From CAVQJU01 sp963754955 (GTDB lineage: Bacteria > Acidobacteriota > Vicinamibacteria > Vicinamibacterales > CAVVIG01), in the NCBI GenBank assembly GCA_963754955.1, contig CAVWHY010000006.1, positions 682,001-746,000 of the forward strand: a DNA stretch of 64,000 nt, in the 5' to 3' direction. The notes under the pieces were generated by a model. That model worked only from the letters and a program-made list of their open reading frames with translations. It was not told the origin of the DNA and searched no databases. Numbering within the stretch: position 1 is the first letter of the stretch; every line of letters begins with the position of its first letter. This document shows positions 54,608 to 63,796 of this stretch, in pieces. Made by a program: the position numbers and the translations under genes.

Positions 54608-56078
54608 TAACGTGGCGCGTGCGCGCGAGACTGGCTGCCTCGTCCTGGTCATGCTCGCGCTCGCGGCTTCGCCGGTCCTGGCGCAATCGCAAAGCCTGCA
54701 GCCGCCCGGCTGGGACAAGGAGCTCCGGCTCGCCGAAGCTCCCGACCTCAACCCTGATCCCCACATCGTCGAAGTCAACATAGAAGCGCGCATCGCATCC
54801 GTCGACCTGACGCCGGGCAAACGGGTGGATGCGTGGACCTACAACGGCGGGATTCCCGGACCCCTGCTGCGCGTGCACGTGGGCGACCGCCTCATCGTGC
54901 ACTTTTCGAATCACCTGCCGCAGGAGACCACAATTCACTGGCACGGTCTCCGGGTGCCGATCCAGATGGACGGGGTTCCCGAGGTATCGCAGCCCCCGGT
55001 GCCGACCGGCGGGACGTTCACCTACGACTTCGTGGTGCCTGACGCAGGTCTTTTCTGGTATCACCCTCACGTCCTGTCGGCCGCGCAGGTCGGGTTCGGC
55101 CTGTACGGGGCGCTGCTCGTCGAGGATCCGGCCGATCCGGTGAACGTCGCCGATCAGACGGTGCTCGTATTGAGCGACATCGGCATCGACGACCACGGCA
55201 GCCTCGAGTCACCGGACAGCGGCGGGTCAACCGGCATGGCGTTCGGCCGCGAGGGCAACGTGGTGCTCGTCAACGGCCGCGTCCGCCCCAGGATCGAGGC
55301 TCGCTCCGGCGCGCCCCAGCGGTGGCGCATCGTCAACGCCGCGAAGAGCCGGTTTTTCGGAATCGATCTCGACGGCGAGCTGATCACGCGCATCGGAGGG
55401 GACGGCGGCTTGACGGAGTACCCCGTCGAATCCGACACGCTCGTGCTGGCGCCTGGTGAGCGTGCGGACGTGATCGTGGTGCCGCGGCGCGCGCCCGGCC
55501 GCGAGATCATCGTCCGGACAATTCCTTATAACAGGGGATACGGCAGCGTCGAGTTCAGGAGCGCCGACGATCTGATCGTCATCGCCCTCGCCGACACCGC
55601 GGCGTACTCCGGGCCGCCCGTGTCGGTGCTGTCCGGGGCCCGGCGCATGATCGAACCGATCAGCACCGAGGGGGCGACCAGCGTGAATATCGACTTCACG
55701 ATCGCCCAGCTCGGAAACGGCACGTTCGTGTACGGCGTGAACGGCGTGCCGTTCGCGAAGAACCATCCGATTGCGGCAAAGAACGGCGAGACGCAGGTGT
55801 GGACCATCGTCAACAAGACCAAGTGGTCGCACCCGTTCCACTTGCACGGGTTTTTCTTCCAGGTGCTCGACGAAAGAGGCGAGCCGGTTCGACCGCTCGA
55901 ATGGAAGGACACCGTCAACGTGCCCTTCGACCAGACCCTTCGCCTGGTCGTGCGGTACGACGACCGCCAGGGAAGCTGGATGTTCCACTGCCACATCCTC
56001 GACCACGCGGACGGTGGCCTGATGGGCATGGTTGATGTCGGCGTCCCGCACGTAGACCACTCGGAACACGTCCGATAG
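54603..56078 (+). CDS. Exported three-domain multicopper oxidase (laccase-like)
   Basis: The intact 491-residue protein has a signal peptide (LVMLALAASPVLAQSQ). The copper motifs are complete: IHWHGLR near residue 115, FWYHPHVL, HPFHLHGFFFQVL, and the type-1 motif MFHCHILDHADGGLMGM (HCHxxxHxxxGLM). This gives ten His, one Cys and an axial Met. It would oxidise phenols or metal ions in the periplasm with oxygen reduced to water. It lies divergent from the NsrR-like gene. Oxidation of nitric oxide-related or phenolic compounds is possible; a Cu-nitrite reductase is less likely because of the three-domain length and HCH-type trinuclear motif. Confidence 0.93.
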   Translation: MFNVARARETGCLVLVMLALAASPVLAQSQSLQPPGWDKELRLAEAPDLNPDPHIVEVNIEARIASVDLTPGKRVDAWTYNGGIPGPLLRVHVGDRLIVHFSNHLPQETTIHWHGLRVPIQMDGVPEVSQPPVPTGGTFTYDFVVPDAGLFWYHPHVLSAAQVGFGLYGALLVEDPADPVNVADQTVLVLSDIGIDDHGSLESPDSGGSTGMAFGREGNVVLVNGRVRPRIEARSGAPQRWRIVNAAKSRFFGIDLDGELITRIGGDGGLTEYPVESDTLVLAPGERADVIVVPRRAPGREIIVRTIPYNRGYGSVEFRSADDLIVIALADTAAYSGPPVSVLSGARRMIEPISTEGATSVNIDFTIAQLGNGTFVYGVNGVPFAKNHPIAAKNGETQVWTIVNKTKWSHPFHLHGFFFQVLDERGEPVRPLEWKDTVNVPFDQTLRLVVRYDDRQGSWMFHCHILDHADGGLMGMVDVGVPHVDHSEHVR

Positions 56079-56089
56079 CCGGCTCGCGG

Positions 56090-57722
56090 CTACACGACCC
56101 CTTCGTTGTGCACGACCAATCCCCCGACGATGGTGGCGAGGGAGCGGGTGCGTTTGAAGTCCTCGTCCGATACGGTGAAGCAGTCGCGGTCGAGAATCGC
56201 GAGGTCGGCGTGGTTGCCCACTTCTATCGAACCGAGGTCGTCTTCCCGGATGAACCATTTGTTGGCCGCCGTGGCCAGCCAGAGCACTTCCTGCCGCGTG
56301 AGGGTCTGATCGCCGAGGATTGATTGGCCGGCGAGATTCCGGCCGGTGACGATCGTGTAGAAGTTGAGCCACGGATTGATGACGGTGATGTCGCCGCCGT
56401 CGGAGTGGAAGCCCTTCCTGATCGGGTGATTCATCAGCATCCGGTACGGCGGCCCGAGGTTGACGCCGTTGCGGAGCGGTCCCCAGCCGAGAAGCACGCC
56501 CATGCCCATGGCGTGCATGCGGTTCGCCAGATCGACGGGAAACTCCGGGACGTGCGAGATGATCCATCGCAGATCGGCGAGCGGAATCTCCGTGTTCACC
56601 GTTTCGCGATCCTTGATCAGGTTGGTGACGCCCGCGAGGTTCAGGGCGTGATCCTCGGCGCGCCAGCCGGCCCGTGCGATCGCGCGCAGTCCATCGATGC
56701 CGCCGCCGGTGAATTCGCCAATGCCCCCGGTCCTGATCCAATCGTCGCCGAAGAACGGAAACGAGTTCCTCAGCCGCTGTGAGAGCGTCGGCAGCGGCGG
56801 GTTGGCGGTGGGCGAGTCCTGGTGCAGGAACTCAATCCGCAGCCGCGCCGGCATCTGTCTCTCGTGGTGGAGCGCGAGAAACGGATTGTGCATCGTGTAC
56901 GTGTTCTCGCTGGCGATGCCTCCGGACGGCTCGTCCGAGTGAAATGCCCCGCAGTCGCGATGCGTCGTGACGCCGAGGCTCGCGTAGTACTCGAGGGCGC
57001 CCAGCGCGGATCGCTTTCTGGTGTCAGGCGTGAGGAGCTCTTTTCGGAGCGCCTGCAGGGCGGTTCCGAGCGACGGTCCCATAATCGCGCCGTCTGATGC
57101 GACCATCACGCCTCGCGCTTCAAGCCACGCCTTTCCCTGGCCGTTCGTCCTCGCGCCGCCTTGCGCGGCCTGGATGTACACGGGTCGTCGGTACCGCATC
57201 GAGCTCGGCCAGCTCCGGCAGCCGTCGTTCCGCAAACTGCATCGCCGAGATGGGGCCAACGGTCGTAATGAACTCGGCGGCCGGTACGCCCGCGCTGCGC
57301 GCCTTCAGTGCGTCGATCGCCTCAGGAATGGTGAAGACGTGCTCGAGCGGCGTGTGCCATCCGGGCCGGTTCCCGACGAGCACGATGTGGTTGTGCGCGT
57401 CGATCAGGCCGGGAATCACCGTCCGCTGCTTCAAATCGATTCGCCTGACGCTGGCGCCCCGGACAGCCACGTTGTTTCCCACGCCGGCAAAGCGGCCGTT
57501 CCGGATCAGCGCCTGCGAGACGATGCGCTTGTTCTGATCCATCGTGTGAATCCGGCCGTTGACGAGGAGCAGCGCCCGGTCGGCGCCCGCCGCTTCGGGT
57601 ACGGGCCGTTGTCCCTGCGCCGACAAGGGCGTACGGCTCAGGGCGCCGCCGATGGCGAGCGCGCCCGTGCGGCCGAGGAACTGCCTGCGCGAGAATCCTG
57701 TGGTGTCCCTCTGATCGGCCAC
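56090..57722 (-). CDS. Tat-exported amidohydrolase (amidohydrolase-3/YtcJ-like, one frameshift)
   Basis: GTG at 57722 follows GGAGG by 5 bp and gives a twin-arginine leader (GFSRRQFLGRTGALAIGGAL). The metal-dependent hydrolase begins LLVNGRIHTMDQNKRIVSQ, with the metal-binding VIPGLIDAHNHIVLVG (HxH). After a +1 break near 57196 it continues PVYIQAAQGGARTNGQGKAW, YYASLGVTTHRDCGAF, DDWIRTGGIGEFTGG, and ends with the typical SIEVGNHADLAILDRDCFTV and ATIVGGLVVHNEGVV. Corrected length is about 540 residues. It is probably a periplasmic hydrolase of C-N bonds; the substrate is unknown. It ends 11 bp beyond the convergent multicopper oxidase. Confidence 0.88.
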
Positions 57723-57882
57723 GAGTACCTCCGGGTCTGGGCGCGCATGACGGGGCTGCGCCTGACTGGCAGAGATTACCGCATACGCCAATCGCCGAAG
57801 GGAGGAGAATCGGCCGACGGGTGTGCGGCTGTCGACGGGCGATCCCGCCGACAACCGCGGGACAGGATGGACTTCTGAGTAT

Positions 57883-58650
57883 CTATCGCTCGGGCTGCAG
57901 CACCACCGCCCGGTCCAGCTGAAACCTCAGGATCGTTTCCGCCGGCACGCGCACATCGGTCCCGCGCGTGAGCACCTGAGCGGTCGCGCCGCCGGCTGCG
58001 CCGACCACTGCGCCGATCGCGGCGCCCTTGCCGCCGCCCGCGATCGCCCCGATGATCGTGCCCAGCAAGGCGCCGCCGCCGGTGGTTTGTGCCGTCCGCT
58101 TGTTCTTGCCGATGCCCGTATCGCCCTCGACAGTCAGATCGGTCGTGTTGACCGCGTAGGTTCGCCCGTCGACCTCAATCGACTGAATGTCCACCGCCAT
58201 CTCGGGGCTGCCGGTCGTGCCGCCTGACGTCAAGTGCCTGATGATCAGCCGGGCGTGGGAGCCTTCAGGGACGATCACGGTGCCCGCGCCGTTTTCGACG
58301 CTCTGTTCGATCAGCGCGCCGAACGTCTGATTCGTGCGGGCATTTTGCGAGTCGATGGCCTCGACCGTTCGAACGACAAGCTCGGTGCCGGCGGGCACGG
58401 CGAGTCCGCCGGAATTTGATGCTCGGGAGATCGCACCGTCGAGCGTGAGAAATTCCACCGCACGCACCTCGCTGGCCGGGTACTGACGCGACACGCCATC
58501 AGCACGCCGGAACGTGATGGTCCGTTCGACCACGCCGACGATCGTACCCTCGATGCGCGTGCCGTCTTTGAGGACCAGCGTGTCGGCTGACGCAACGGTG
58601 GCTGATACGACGCATATGCACATCGCGCAGGCGATGATCAGTCTCTTCAC
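57883..58650 (-). CDS. Exported protein with C-terminal glycine-zipper segment
   Basis: GTG at 58650 (GGGAGCGTCAC just upstream) gives a 255-residue protein with signal peptide (RLIIACAMCICVVSATVASA). The mature protein begins ADTLVLKDGTRIEGTIVGVV, a small SH3-like or Sm-like fold, and later carries LIIRHLTSGGTTGSPEMAVD and a glycine zipper (LLGTIIGAIAGGGKGAAIGA, GAAGGATAQVLTRG). It ends RFQLDRAVVLQPER. Glycine zippers occur in outer-membrane lipoproteins and small pore-forming proteins. It is likely a cell-envelope protein; I cannot give a more exact role. It is 160 bp from the amidohydrolase start. Confidence 0.8.
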   Translation of the reverse strand: MKRLIIACAMCICVVSATVASADTLVLKDGTRIEGTIVGVVERTITFRRADGVSRQYPASEVRAVEFLTLDGAISRASNSGGLAVPAGTELVVRTVEAIDSQNARTNQTFGALIEQSVENGAGTVIVPEGSHARLIIRHLTSGGTTGSPEMAVDIQSIEVDGRTYAVNTTDLTVEGDTGIGKNKRTAQTTGGGALLGTIIGAIAGGGKGAAIGAVVGAAGGATAQVLTRGTDVRVPAETILRFQLDRAVVLQPER

Positions 58651-58859
58651 GTGACGCTCCCTTCTGAGGGGCTCGTGCGTCCCCGATAGCACAACATCAC
58701 CACCTTGCATCATCTGAGCCACCCGGATCACGACTGTAAGAAAAGACGCACCGTCGAGGCCGGGCCTGAACGAAAATCCATTGCGGTCGCGGCGTGTTTG
58801 TTGGATAGTCGTGTCGCTACGCCGGGAAGGACCGCGAAGGTCACCCCAGGAGGTCCCGT

Positions 58860-59804
58860 ATGACCGCTGCTCCGTTCGGCCGTCGCGCGTTTCTCACCAG
58901 GGCCACTTTCCTGGCGCTGTCATTCGATGCCGTCGCGGCCGCAGCCGCCAGCCGGGCGTCCGCTTACGATCCGGGCGCCAGATTCGACCTCGACGTCACC
59001 GAGACGGAACTGCGGCGCAACGCGGCGGGACGGATGCTGATGGCCCGGATCTACCAACCGAAGGGACCCGGACCGTTTCCCATCGTGCTCGATTTGCACG
59101 GCGGCGCGTGGAATGCGAAGGATCGGTTCGCCGAAGAGCCGATGGATCGCGCCCTGGCCGCAAGCGGGCTGCTGGTCGTCGCGATCGACATGACGCTCGC
59201 GCCCGAGGCGCCGTACCCTGCGAGTATCCAGGACGCCAACTTCGCCGTGCGCTGGCTCAAGGCGAAGGGCGCATCGTGGCGCGGCGATACATCGAAGGTC
59301 GGGGTATACGGGAGCTCGAGCGGCGGGCATGTCGCGGAATTGCTCGGGATGCGTCCGCGCGATCCCCGCTACAACGCCCATCCGCTGCCTGAGGCCGCGA
59401 ACGTCGATGCGACGATTGCGTATGCCGCGATGCGCTCGCCGGTCAGCAACCCGGTCGCGCGCTTTCAGAACGCGGAGACGTTGAAGCGCGACGCCATGGT
59501 GAAGAACCATACGACGTTCTTCAAGCCGTGGGAGACGATCCACGAGAGCAACCCGCAGGAAATCCTGGAGCGGCACGAACCGGTGAGCCTCGTTCCGCTG
59601 CTGATCATGCAGGGCGCACTCGACGACAACGTGCGCCCGGCGGTTCAGGAACAGTTCGCCGCGACGTACAAGAAGGCGGGCGGCTCCTGCGAATTTCACG
59701 TGTTCGACGGCTGCGAGCACGAATGGGTCGCCAAGCCCGGGCCGCAGACGGATCGCGCCCGCGAGATGGTGAAAGCGTTCATCGCGCGCCAGGTGAACGT
59801 CTGA
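58860..59804 (+). CDS. Exported alpha/beta hydrolase (esterase/lipase-like, HSL branch)
   Basis: From ATG at 58860 the 314-residue protein has a leader with RR (FGRRAFLTRATFLALSFDAV), possibly Tat. It has the oxyanion-hole VLDLHGGAWNAKD (HGGAW), the nucleophile elbow GVYGSSSGGHVAELL (GSSSGG), the acid in LIMQGALDDNVRPAVQ and the His in VFDGCEHEWVAKPG, so the Ser-Asp-His triad is complete. It is a periplasmic carboxylesterase-type enzyme. It lies 2 bp before a tannase-family esterase and is probably in one operon with it, suggesting joint breakdown of ester-linked compounds. Confidence 0.92.
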   Translation: MTAAPFGRRAFLTRATFLALSFDAVAAAAASRASAYDPGARFDLDVTETELRRNAAGRMLMARIYQPKGPGPFPIVLDLHGGAWNAKDRFAEEPMDRALAASGLLVVAIDMTLAPEAPYPASIQDANFAVRWLKAKGASWRGDTSKVGVYGSSSGGHVAELLGMRPRDPRYNAHPLPEAANVDATIAYAAMRSPVSNPVARFQNAETLKRDAMVKNHTTFFKPWETIHESNPQEILERHEPVSLVPLLIMQGALDDNVRPAVQEQFAATYKKAGGSCEFHVFDGCEHEWVAKPGPQTDRAREMVKAFIARQVNV

Positions 59805-59806
59805 TC

Positions 59807-61336
59807 ATGCGAACCTGGGCGGCGACGGCCCTGGCGTGCGCGCTCTTCCTCGTTGCGGTGGTGTCGGCCGAAAACGGCGCCGTTTCGGCGACGGCGTGCG
59901 AGAACCTGGCCCGCTCGCTGTCCCTGCCGGACACGGCGGTCACGCTGAGCGAGGCCGTCGGCGCAGGGAAGTTCGCCGCGCCGGGCGGTGGCGCGGCGGC
60001 GGCAAAGGGCGCGGCAGCGCTTCCGGCGTTCTGCCGCGTGACCTTGAAGATCACCCCGTCGGCGGACTCGGACATCAGGTCTGAAGTCTGGCTGCCGATG
60101 GCCGGTTGGAACGGCAAGTTTCTGCAGGTGGGCAACGGCGCCTGGGGCGGCTCCGTTCAATACGGACCGCTCGGCGACGCGTTGCGCCGCGGCTACGCGG
60201 CGGCCTCAACCGACACCGGCCACACGGGTGCGGACGCCAGCTTCGCGATGGGCCACCCGGAGAAGTTGATCGACTTCGGATATCGCTCGGTCCACGAAAC
60301 CGCGGTGCAGGGCAAGGCGACGGTCGCGGCGCTCTACGGCGAGAAACCGCGCGTTTCGTATTTCAACGGGTGTTCCGGCGGCGGCCGGATGTCCTTCATG
60401 GAAGCCCAGCGCTTTCCCGGAGATTTCGACGGCATCATCGCCGGCGCCCCAGGCTACAACCGCACCGACGTGGCGTTTCAGACGCTCGGCATGGCGCAGG
60501 CGACACACGTGACCCCGGAGAGCTTCATTCCGGCCGGCAAGTACCAAGTGCTCCACCAGGCGGCGCTCGACACGTGCGATGCGCTCGACGGGCTGAAGGA
60601 CGGCCTCATCGCCGACCCGTCGTCGTGCCGGTTCGACCCCGCAGCGCTCGAGTGCAAGAGCGGTGACGGCCCCGGTTGCCTGACGAAGGCGCAAGTCGCT
60701 GCCGCGCGCCGTATCTACGCGCCGGTCGTCGATCCGAAGACGGGCGCACAGATCTCGAGCGGTCTCGAACCCGGGAGCGAACTGCAGTGGAGTTCGGTCG
60801 CGGGCAACCAGCCGCATTCCATGTACAACGATCTCCTGCGGTTCGTGGTGATGAAGGATCCCAACTGGGATTACCGGACGCTCGATCTCGGCCGGCAGCT
60901 CGACGCCGCTCGACAGGCCGACCGCGGCATCCTGGCCGCCACCTCCACGGACCTGACGCCGTTTGTCAGCCGCGGCGGGAAGCTCCTGATGTACCACGGC
61001 TGGGCGGATCAGAACATCCCACCCCGCGAGTCGGTCAACTACTACAACGGCGTCGTGAAGACCATGGGCGGCGAAACGGCGGCAGGAGCCGTCCGCCTGT
61101 TCATGGTGCCGGGAATGGGACACTGCGGCGGCGGCGACGGTCCCAACGAGTTCGACATGCTCGCCGCGCTCGAGCAGTGGCGCGAGCAGGGGAAGGCGCC
61201 GTCCGAGATCCTCGCCGCCCAGGTGATCGAAGGGCGCGTGACGCGGACGCGTCCGCTCTGTCCCTATCCTCAGATCGCCAGGTACAAAGGCACTGGCAGC
61301 ATCGATCGCGCCGAGAACTTCGCCTGCGCGCGTTGA
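59807..61336 (+). CDS. Tannase/feruloyl esterase family protein
   Basis: ATG at 59807 is 2 bp after the hydrolase stop. The 509-residue protein has a signal peptide (ALACALFLVAVVSAENG). The tannase family marks are CENLARSLSLPDTAVTLSEA, FCRVTLKITPSADSDIRSEV, WLPMAGWNGKFLQVGNGAWG, the nucleophile SYFNGCSGGGRMSFMEAQ (CSGGG), LFMVPGMGHCGGGDGPNEFD (His), and MYHGWADQNIPPRESVNYYN (Asp). The Cys pair around Ser and His (CS-D-HC) is typical of this family. It would release gallic or ferulic acid from plant tannins or cell-wall esters. With the multicopper oxidase and hydrolase it suggests use of plant phenolics. Confidence 0.93.
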   Translation: MRTWAATALACALFLVAVVSAENGAVSATACENLARSLSLPDTAVTLSEAVGAGKFAAPGGGAAAAKGAAALPAFCRVTLKITPSADSDIRSEVWLPMAGWNGKFLQVGNGAWGGSVQYGPLGDALRRGYAAASTDTGHTGADASFAMGHPEKLIDFGYRSVHETAVQGKATVAALYGEKPRVSYFNGCSGGGRMSFMEAQRFPGDFDGIIAGAPGYNRTDVAFQTLGMAQATHVTPESFIPAGKYQVLHQAALDTCDALDGLKDGLIADPSSCRFDPAALECKSGDGPGCLTKAQVAAARRIYAPVVDPKTGAQISSGLEPGSELQWSSVAGNQPHSMYNDLLRFVVMKDPNWDYRTLDLGRQLDAARQADRGILAATSTDLTPFVSRGGKLLMYHGWADQNIPPRESVNYYNGVVKTMGGETAAGAVRLFMVPGMGHCGGGDGPNEFDMLAALEQWREQGKAPSEILAAQVIEGRVTRTRPLCPYPQIARYKGTGSIDRAENFACAR

Positions 61337-61366
61337 CGTGCCGCCCGCGGGCCAGGGGAGCTGACC

Positions 61367-63796
61367 TTACGCGCTGTTAACGGCGGCGAGCTTCGCCACA
61401 GCGTGGGCGAGCGTCTCAGGAAGAAGGGGCTTCGCAAGATGCATCTGGAAGCCCGCGGCGAGCGCGCGTTCGCGTTCCTGTGCGCCGGCGAATGCGGTGA
61501 CCGCCGCCGCCGGAAGGTCGGCCACATTCTTCGAAAGCGCGCGGACCTGTCGAATCAGCTCGTAGCCGTCTTCGCCCGGCATGGCGATGTCCGACAGCAG
61601 GACGTTCACCCGCTGGCCGCCCTTGAGCAGCGTCAGCGCTTCGCGAGCCGACGCGACAGACGTCACGAGCGCACCGCAGTCGCCGAGCACGGACGCCATC
61701 ACGTCGCGCACCTCGGCCTCATCGTCCACGAGCAGGACCCGCAGACCGGCGAGTGAGGGCAGCCCCGCCCGCTGGACATCCGGCGGAGGAGATGTCTTGT
61801 CCGGGAGCGTGTGCGCGGCCTGGGCGTCGGTCGCGGCCGGCAGCGACACGATGAACGTCGAGCCACGGCCTTCGCCGCCGCTTTCCGCGCGGATCCGCCC
61901 CCCGTGCGCATCAACCAGCCGCCGCGCAATGAACAGGCCGAGCCCGAGCCCACCCGCACGCCGGGCCGTCGTCTCGTCCGCCTGGCGAAAGCGTTCGAAT
62001 ATGTGGGGGAGGAAGGCGGGATCGATGCCGCGGCCCGTGTCGATGACGCGAACGTCAATCGACCGATCCGGTGCGGTGATCTGCACCGTAACCTGTCCGC
62101 CCGCCGGCGTGAACTTGACGGCGTTGCCGAGCAGGTTGACGAACACCTGCTCGAGCCGGTGCGGGTCGGCGGACACGTAGGGACGGCCAGACCCTGGTTC
62201 GAGGTGAACATCAACGCCTTTCGCTTCGGCCACCGGCAGGACGGTCTCGACCGCGGCGCTGACGCGCTCGGTCAGGTCGACGACGCGGACGTCCATGGAC
62301 GCACGGCCGGCGACGATGCGGGACACGTCGAGCAGTTCGTCAATCAGGTGCACCTGCCGCGTGGCGTTGTTGAAGATCGCCTCGATGGCCCGGGGCGCGC
62401 GTGCCTCGTCCAGTGTGTGACTGCGCAGCATCGACGCCCAGCCCAGGACCGCACTCAACGGCGTGCGGAGCTCGTGCGAGACAATTGAAAGGAAATCGTC
62501 CTTCGATTGATTCGCGGCCTCGGCGTCGGCGCGTGCCTGCTGGGTCGCTTCGTACAGCCGGGCGCGATCGATCGCTTGCGCCGCGTGCTGCGCCACCGAC
62601 GTCAGGAGCGCGCGGTACCCCTCGTCGAAATTGACCGGCGCGGTGAAATAGAACTCCAGTACGCCGATCGCCGATCCTTTGACCATCAGCGGAAGCACCG
62701 CGGCCGATTCGTACCCCCCGTCCGCGGCTCTTGCCGCCGATCGCGGGTATTGATGCTGCCACTCGCTGAAGGAGCCGACGTAGACGGCCGCGCCGCTCTC
62801 GACGGCAGCGGTGCAGCAGAGCCCGGATTCCGCCGGGAACCAGCGGCCGGCAGGTCCGACCTGGGGCGGATTGTCTTCGGCGTACAGCGTTTCGAACTGC
62901 CCGTCGACGAGCAGCGCCACCAGGCCGGAGGACGCCCCTGCCACGGGCTTTCCCTGGCGCACGATTACCCGGGCAATGGCCTCGAGGCTGACGGACTGGG
63001 ACAATCCCGCGCTCAACGTATACAGGCGGGCCGTTCGAGCGGCAAGTGACCGGTACTGGACTTCGCTCTCCCGAAGCGCCTCTTCGATTCGCTGCCGCTC
63101 GCGGAGCTCGAGATCGGCGCGCTCGCGGTAAGCCTCGGCATGCGCGCGCGCCCGCTCGGCTTGCTCGCTTCGCCCCGCGCGATCGAGCGCGTGTGCGATC
63201 CGCTGGGCCGCAGACTGAAGAAATGGCCGCTCGTCCGCCGGCGACGCATGCGCGCGCGCAAAGCCAAGCGAAACGACGCCGAGGGGAGGGCCGGCAACGA
63301 GCAGCGGCCACACGATACCCGCGTCGCATCGATCAAAGAGAGGATCGACCGCGAGATGCGCGAAAGCTCGCTGCCGATGTGCCTGCGACGCCCACACGAC
63401 CGGCTCACGTCTGCGCCAGGCGTCGGTCAGCAGCGTCTGCCACGCCAGCGGGACGGCCGGCGGGTTCGCGTCGGTATCGGCGAACCCGAGCGTGTGGATC
63501 ACCGCGAGCTCGGTATTGTCCTCATTGACGAGAGCGATCGCGGCCGTGGACGCCTCGACTGCCGGCAGCAGTTCCGCGAGCGCCGCCTCACTGATGTCGA
63601 GTGACGTGTACCCTTTCAGCAGCGCCGTTGCGAGCGCTTCGAGCTGACGTGTCCGCGTGAGCGCGGACTCAGCCTCGCGCCTCGCGCGCCGTTCGAAGAC
63701 GAGCGTGCGGCGTATCCACAGGATGGCGTGACAAACGACGAGGCCCGCCAGCACGAGAAGCCACACACCGATCGGTACCGTATAGAAAAAGGACAT
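61367..63796 (-). CDS. Hybrid sensor histidine kinase/response regulator with two GAF domains
   Basis: ATG at 63796 is chosen because a membrane helix follows at once (FFYTVPIGVWLLVLAGLVVC); the frame is open further to 63955. The order is: helix, coiled coil, GAF-like domain (SLDISEAALAELLPAVEAST), coiled coil with ERARAHAEAYRERADLELRE, second GAF (VIVRQGKPVAGASSGLVALL, ESAAVLPLMVKGSAIGVLEF), HisKA with phospho-acceptor SHELRTPLSAVLGW, HATPase (VFVNLLGNAVKFTPAGGQVT, GLGLGLFIARRLVDAHGG) and C-terminal receiver (VLLVDDEAEVRDVM, phospho-Asp in LLSDIAMPGEDGYELI). It is convergent with the tannase gene. The sensed signal is unknown. Confidence 0.93.
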   Translation of the reverse strand: MSFFYTVPIGVWLLVLAGLVVCHAILWIRRTLVFERRARREAESALTRTRQLEALATALLKGYTSLDISEAALAELLPAVEASTAAIALVNEDNTELAVIHTLGFADTDANPPAVPLAWQTLLTDAWRRREPVVWASQAHRQRAFAHLAVDPLFDRCDAGIVWPLLVAGPPLGVVSLGFARAHASPADERPFLQSAAQRIAHALDRAGRSEQAERARAHAEAYRERADLELRERQRIEEALRESEVQYRSLAARTARLYTLSAGLSQSVSLEAIARVIVRQGKPVAGASSGLVALLVDGQFETLYAEDNPPQVGPAGRWFPAESGLCCTAAVESGAAVYVGSFSEWQHQYPRSAARAADGGYESAAVLPLMVKGSAIGVLEFYFTAPVNFDEGYRALLTSVAQHAAQAIDRARLYEATQQARADAEAANQSKDDFLSIVSHELRTPLSAVLGWASMLRSHTLDEARAPRAIEAIFNNATRQVHLIDELLDVSRIVAGRASMDVRVVDLTERVSAAVETVLPVAEAKGVDVHLEPGSGRPYVSADPHRLEQVFVNLLGNAVKFTPAGGQVTVQITAPDRSIDVRVIDTGRGIDPAFLPHIFERFRQADETTARRAGGLGLGLFIARRLVDAHGGRIRAESGGEGRGSTFIVSLPAATDAQAAHTLPDKTSPPPDVQRAGLPSLAGLRVLLVDDEAEVRDVMASVLGDCGALVTSVASAREALTLLKGGQRVNVLLSDIAMPGEDGYELIRQVRALSKNVADLPAAAVTAFAGAQERERALAAGFQMHLAKPLLPETLAHAVAKLAAVNSA

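Noticed and set aside
54603..56078. Copper nitrite reductase (NirK) assignment, suggested by the NsrR-like neighbour
   Set aside because: Length and the HCHILDHxxxGLM and HPFHLHG motifs fit a three-domain laccase-like oxidase; NirK is a two-domain protein of about 340 residues.
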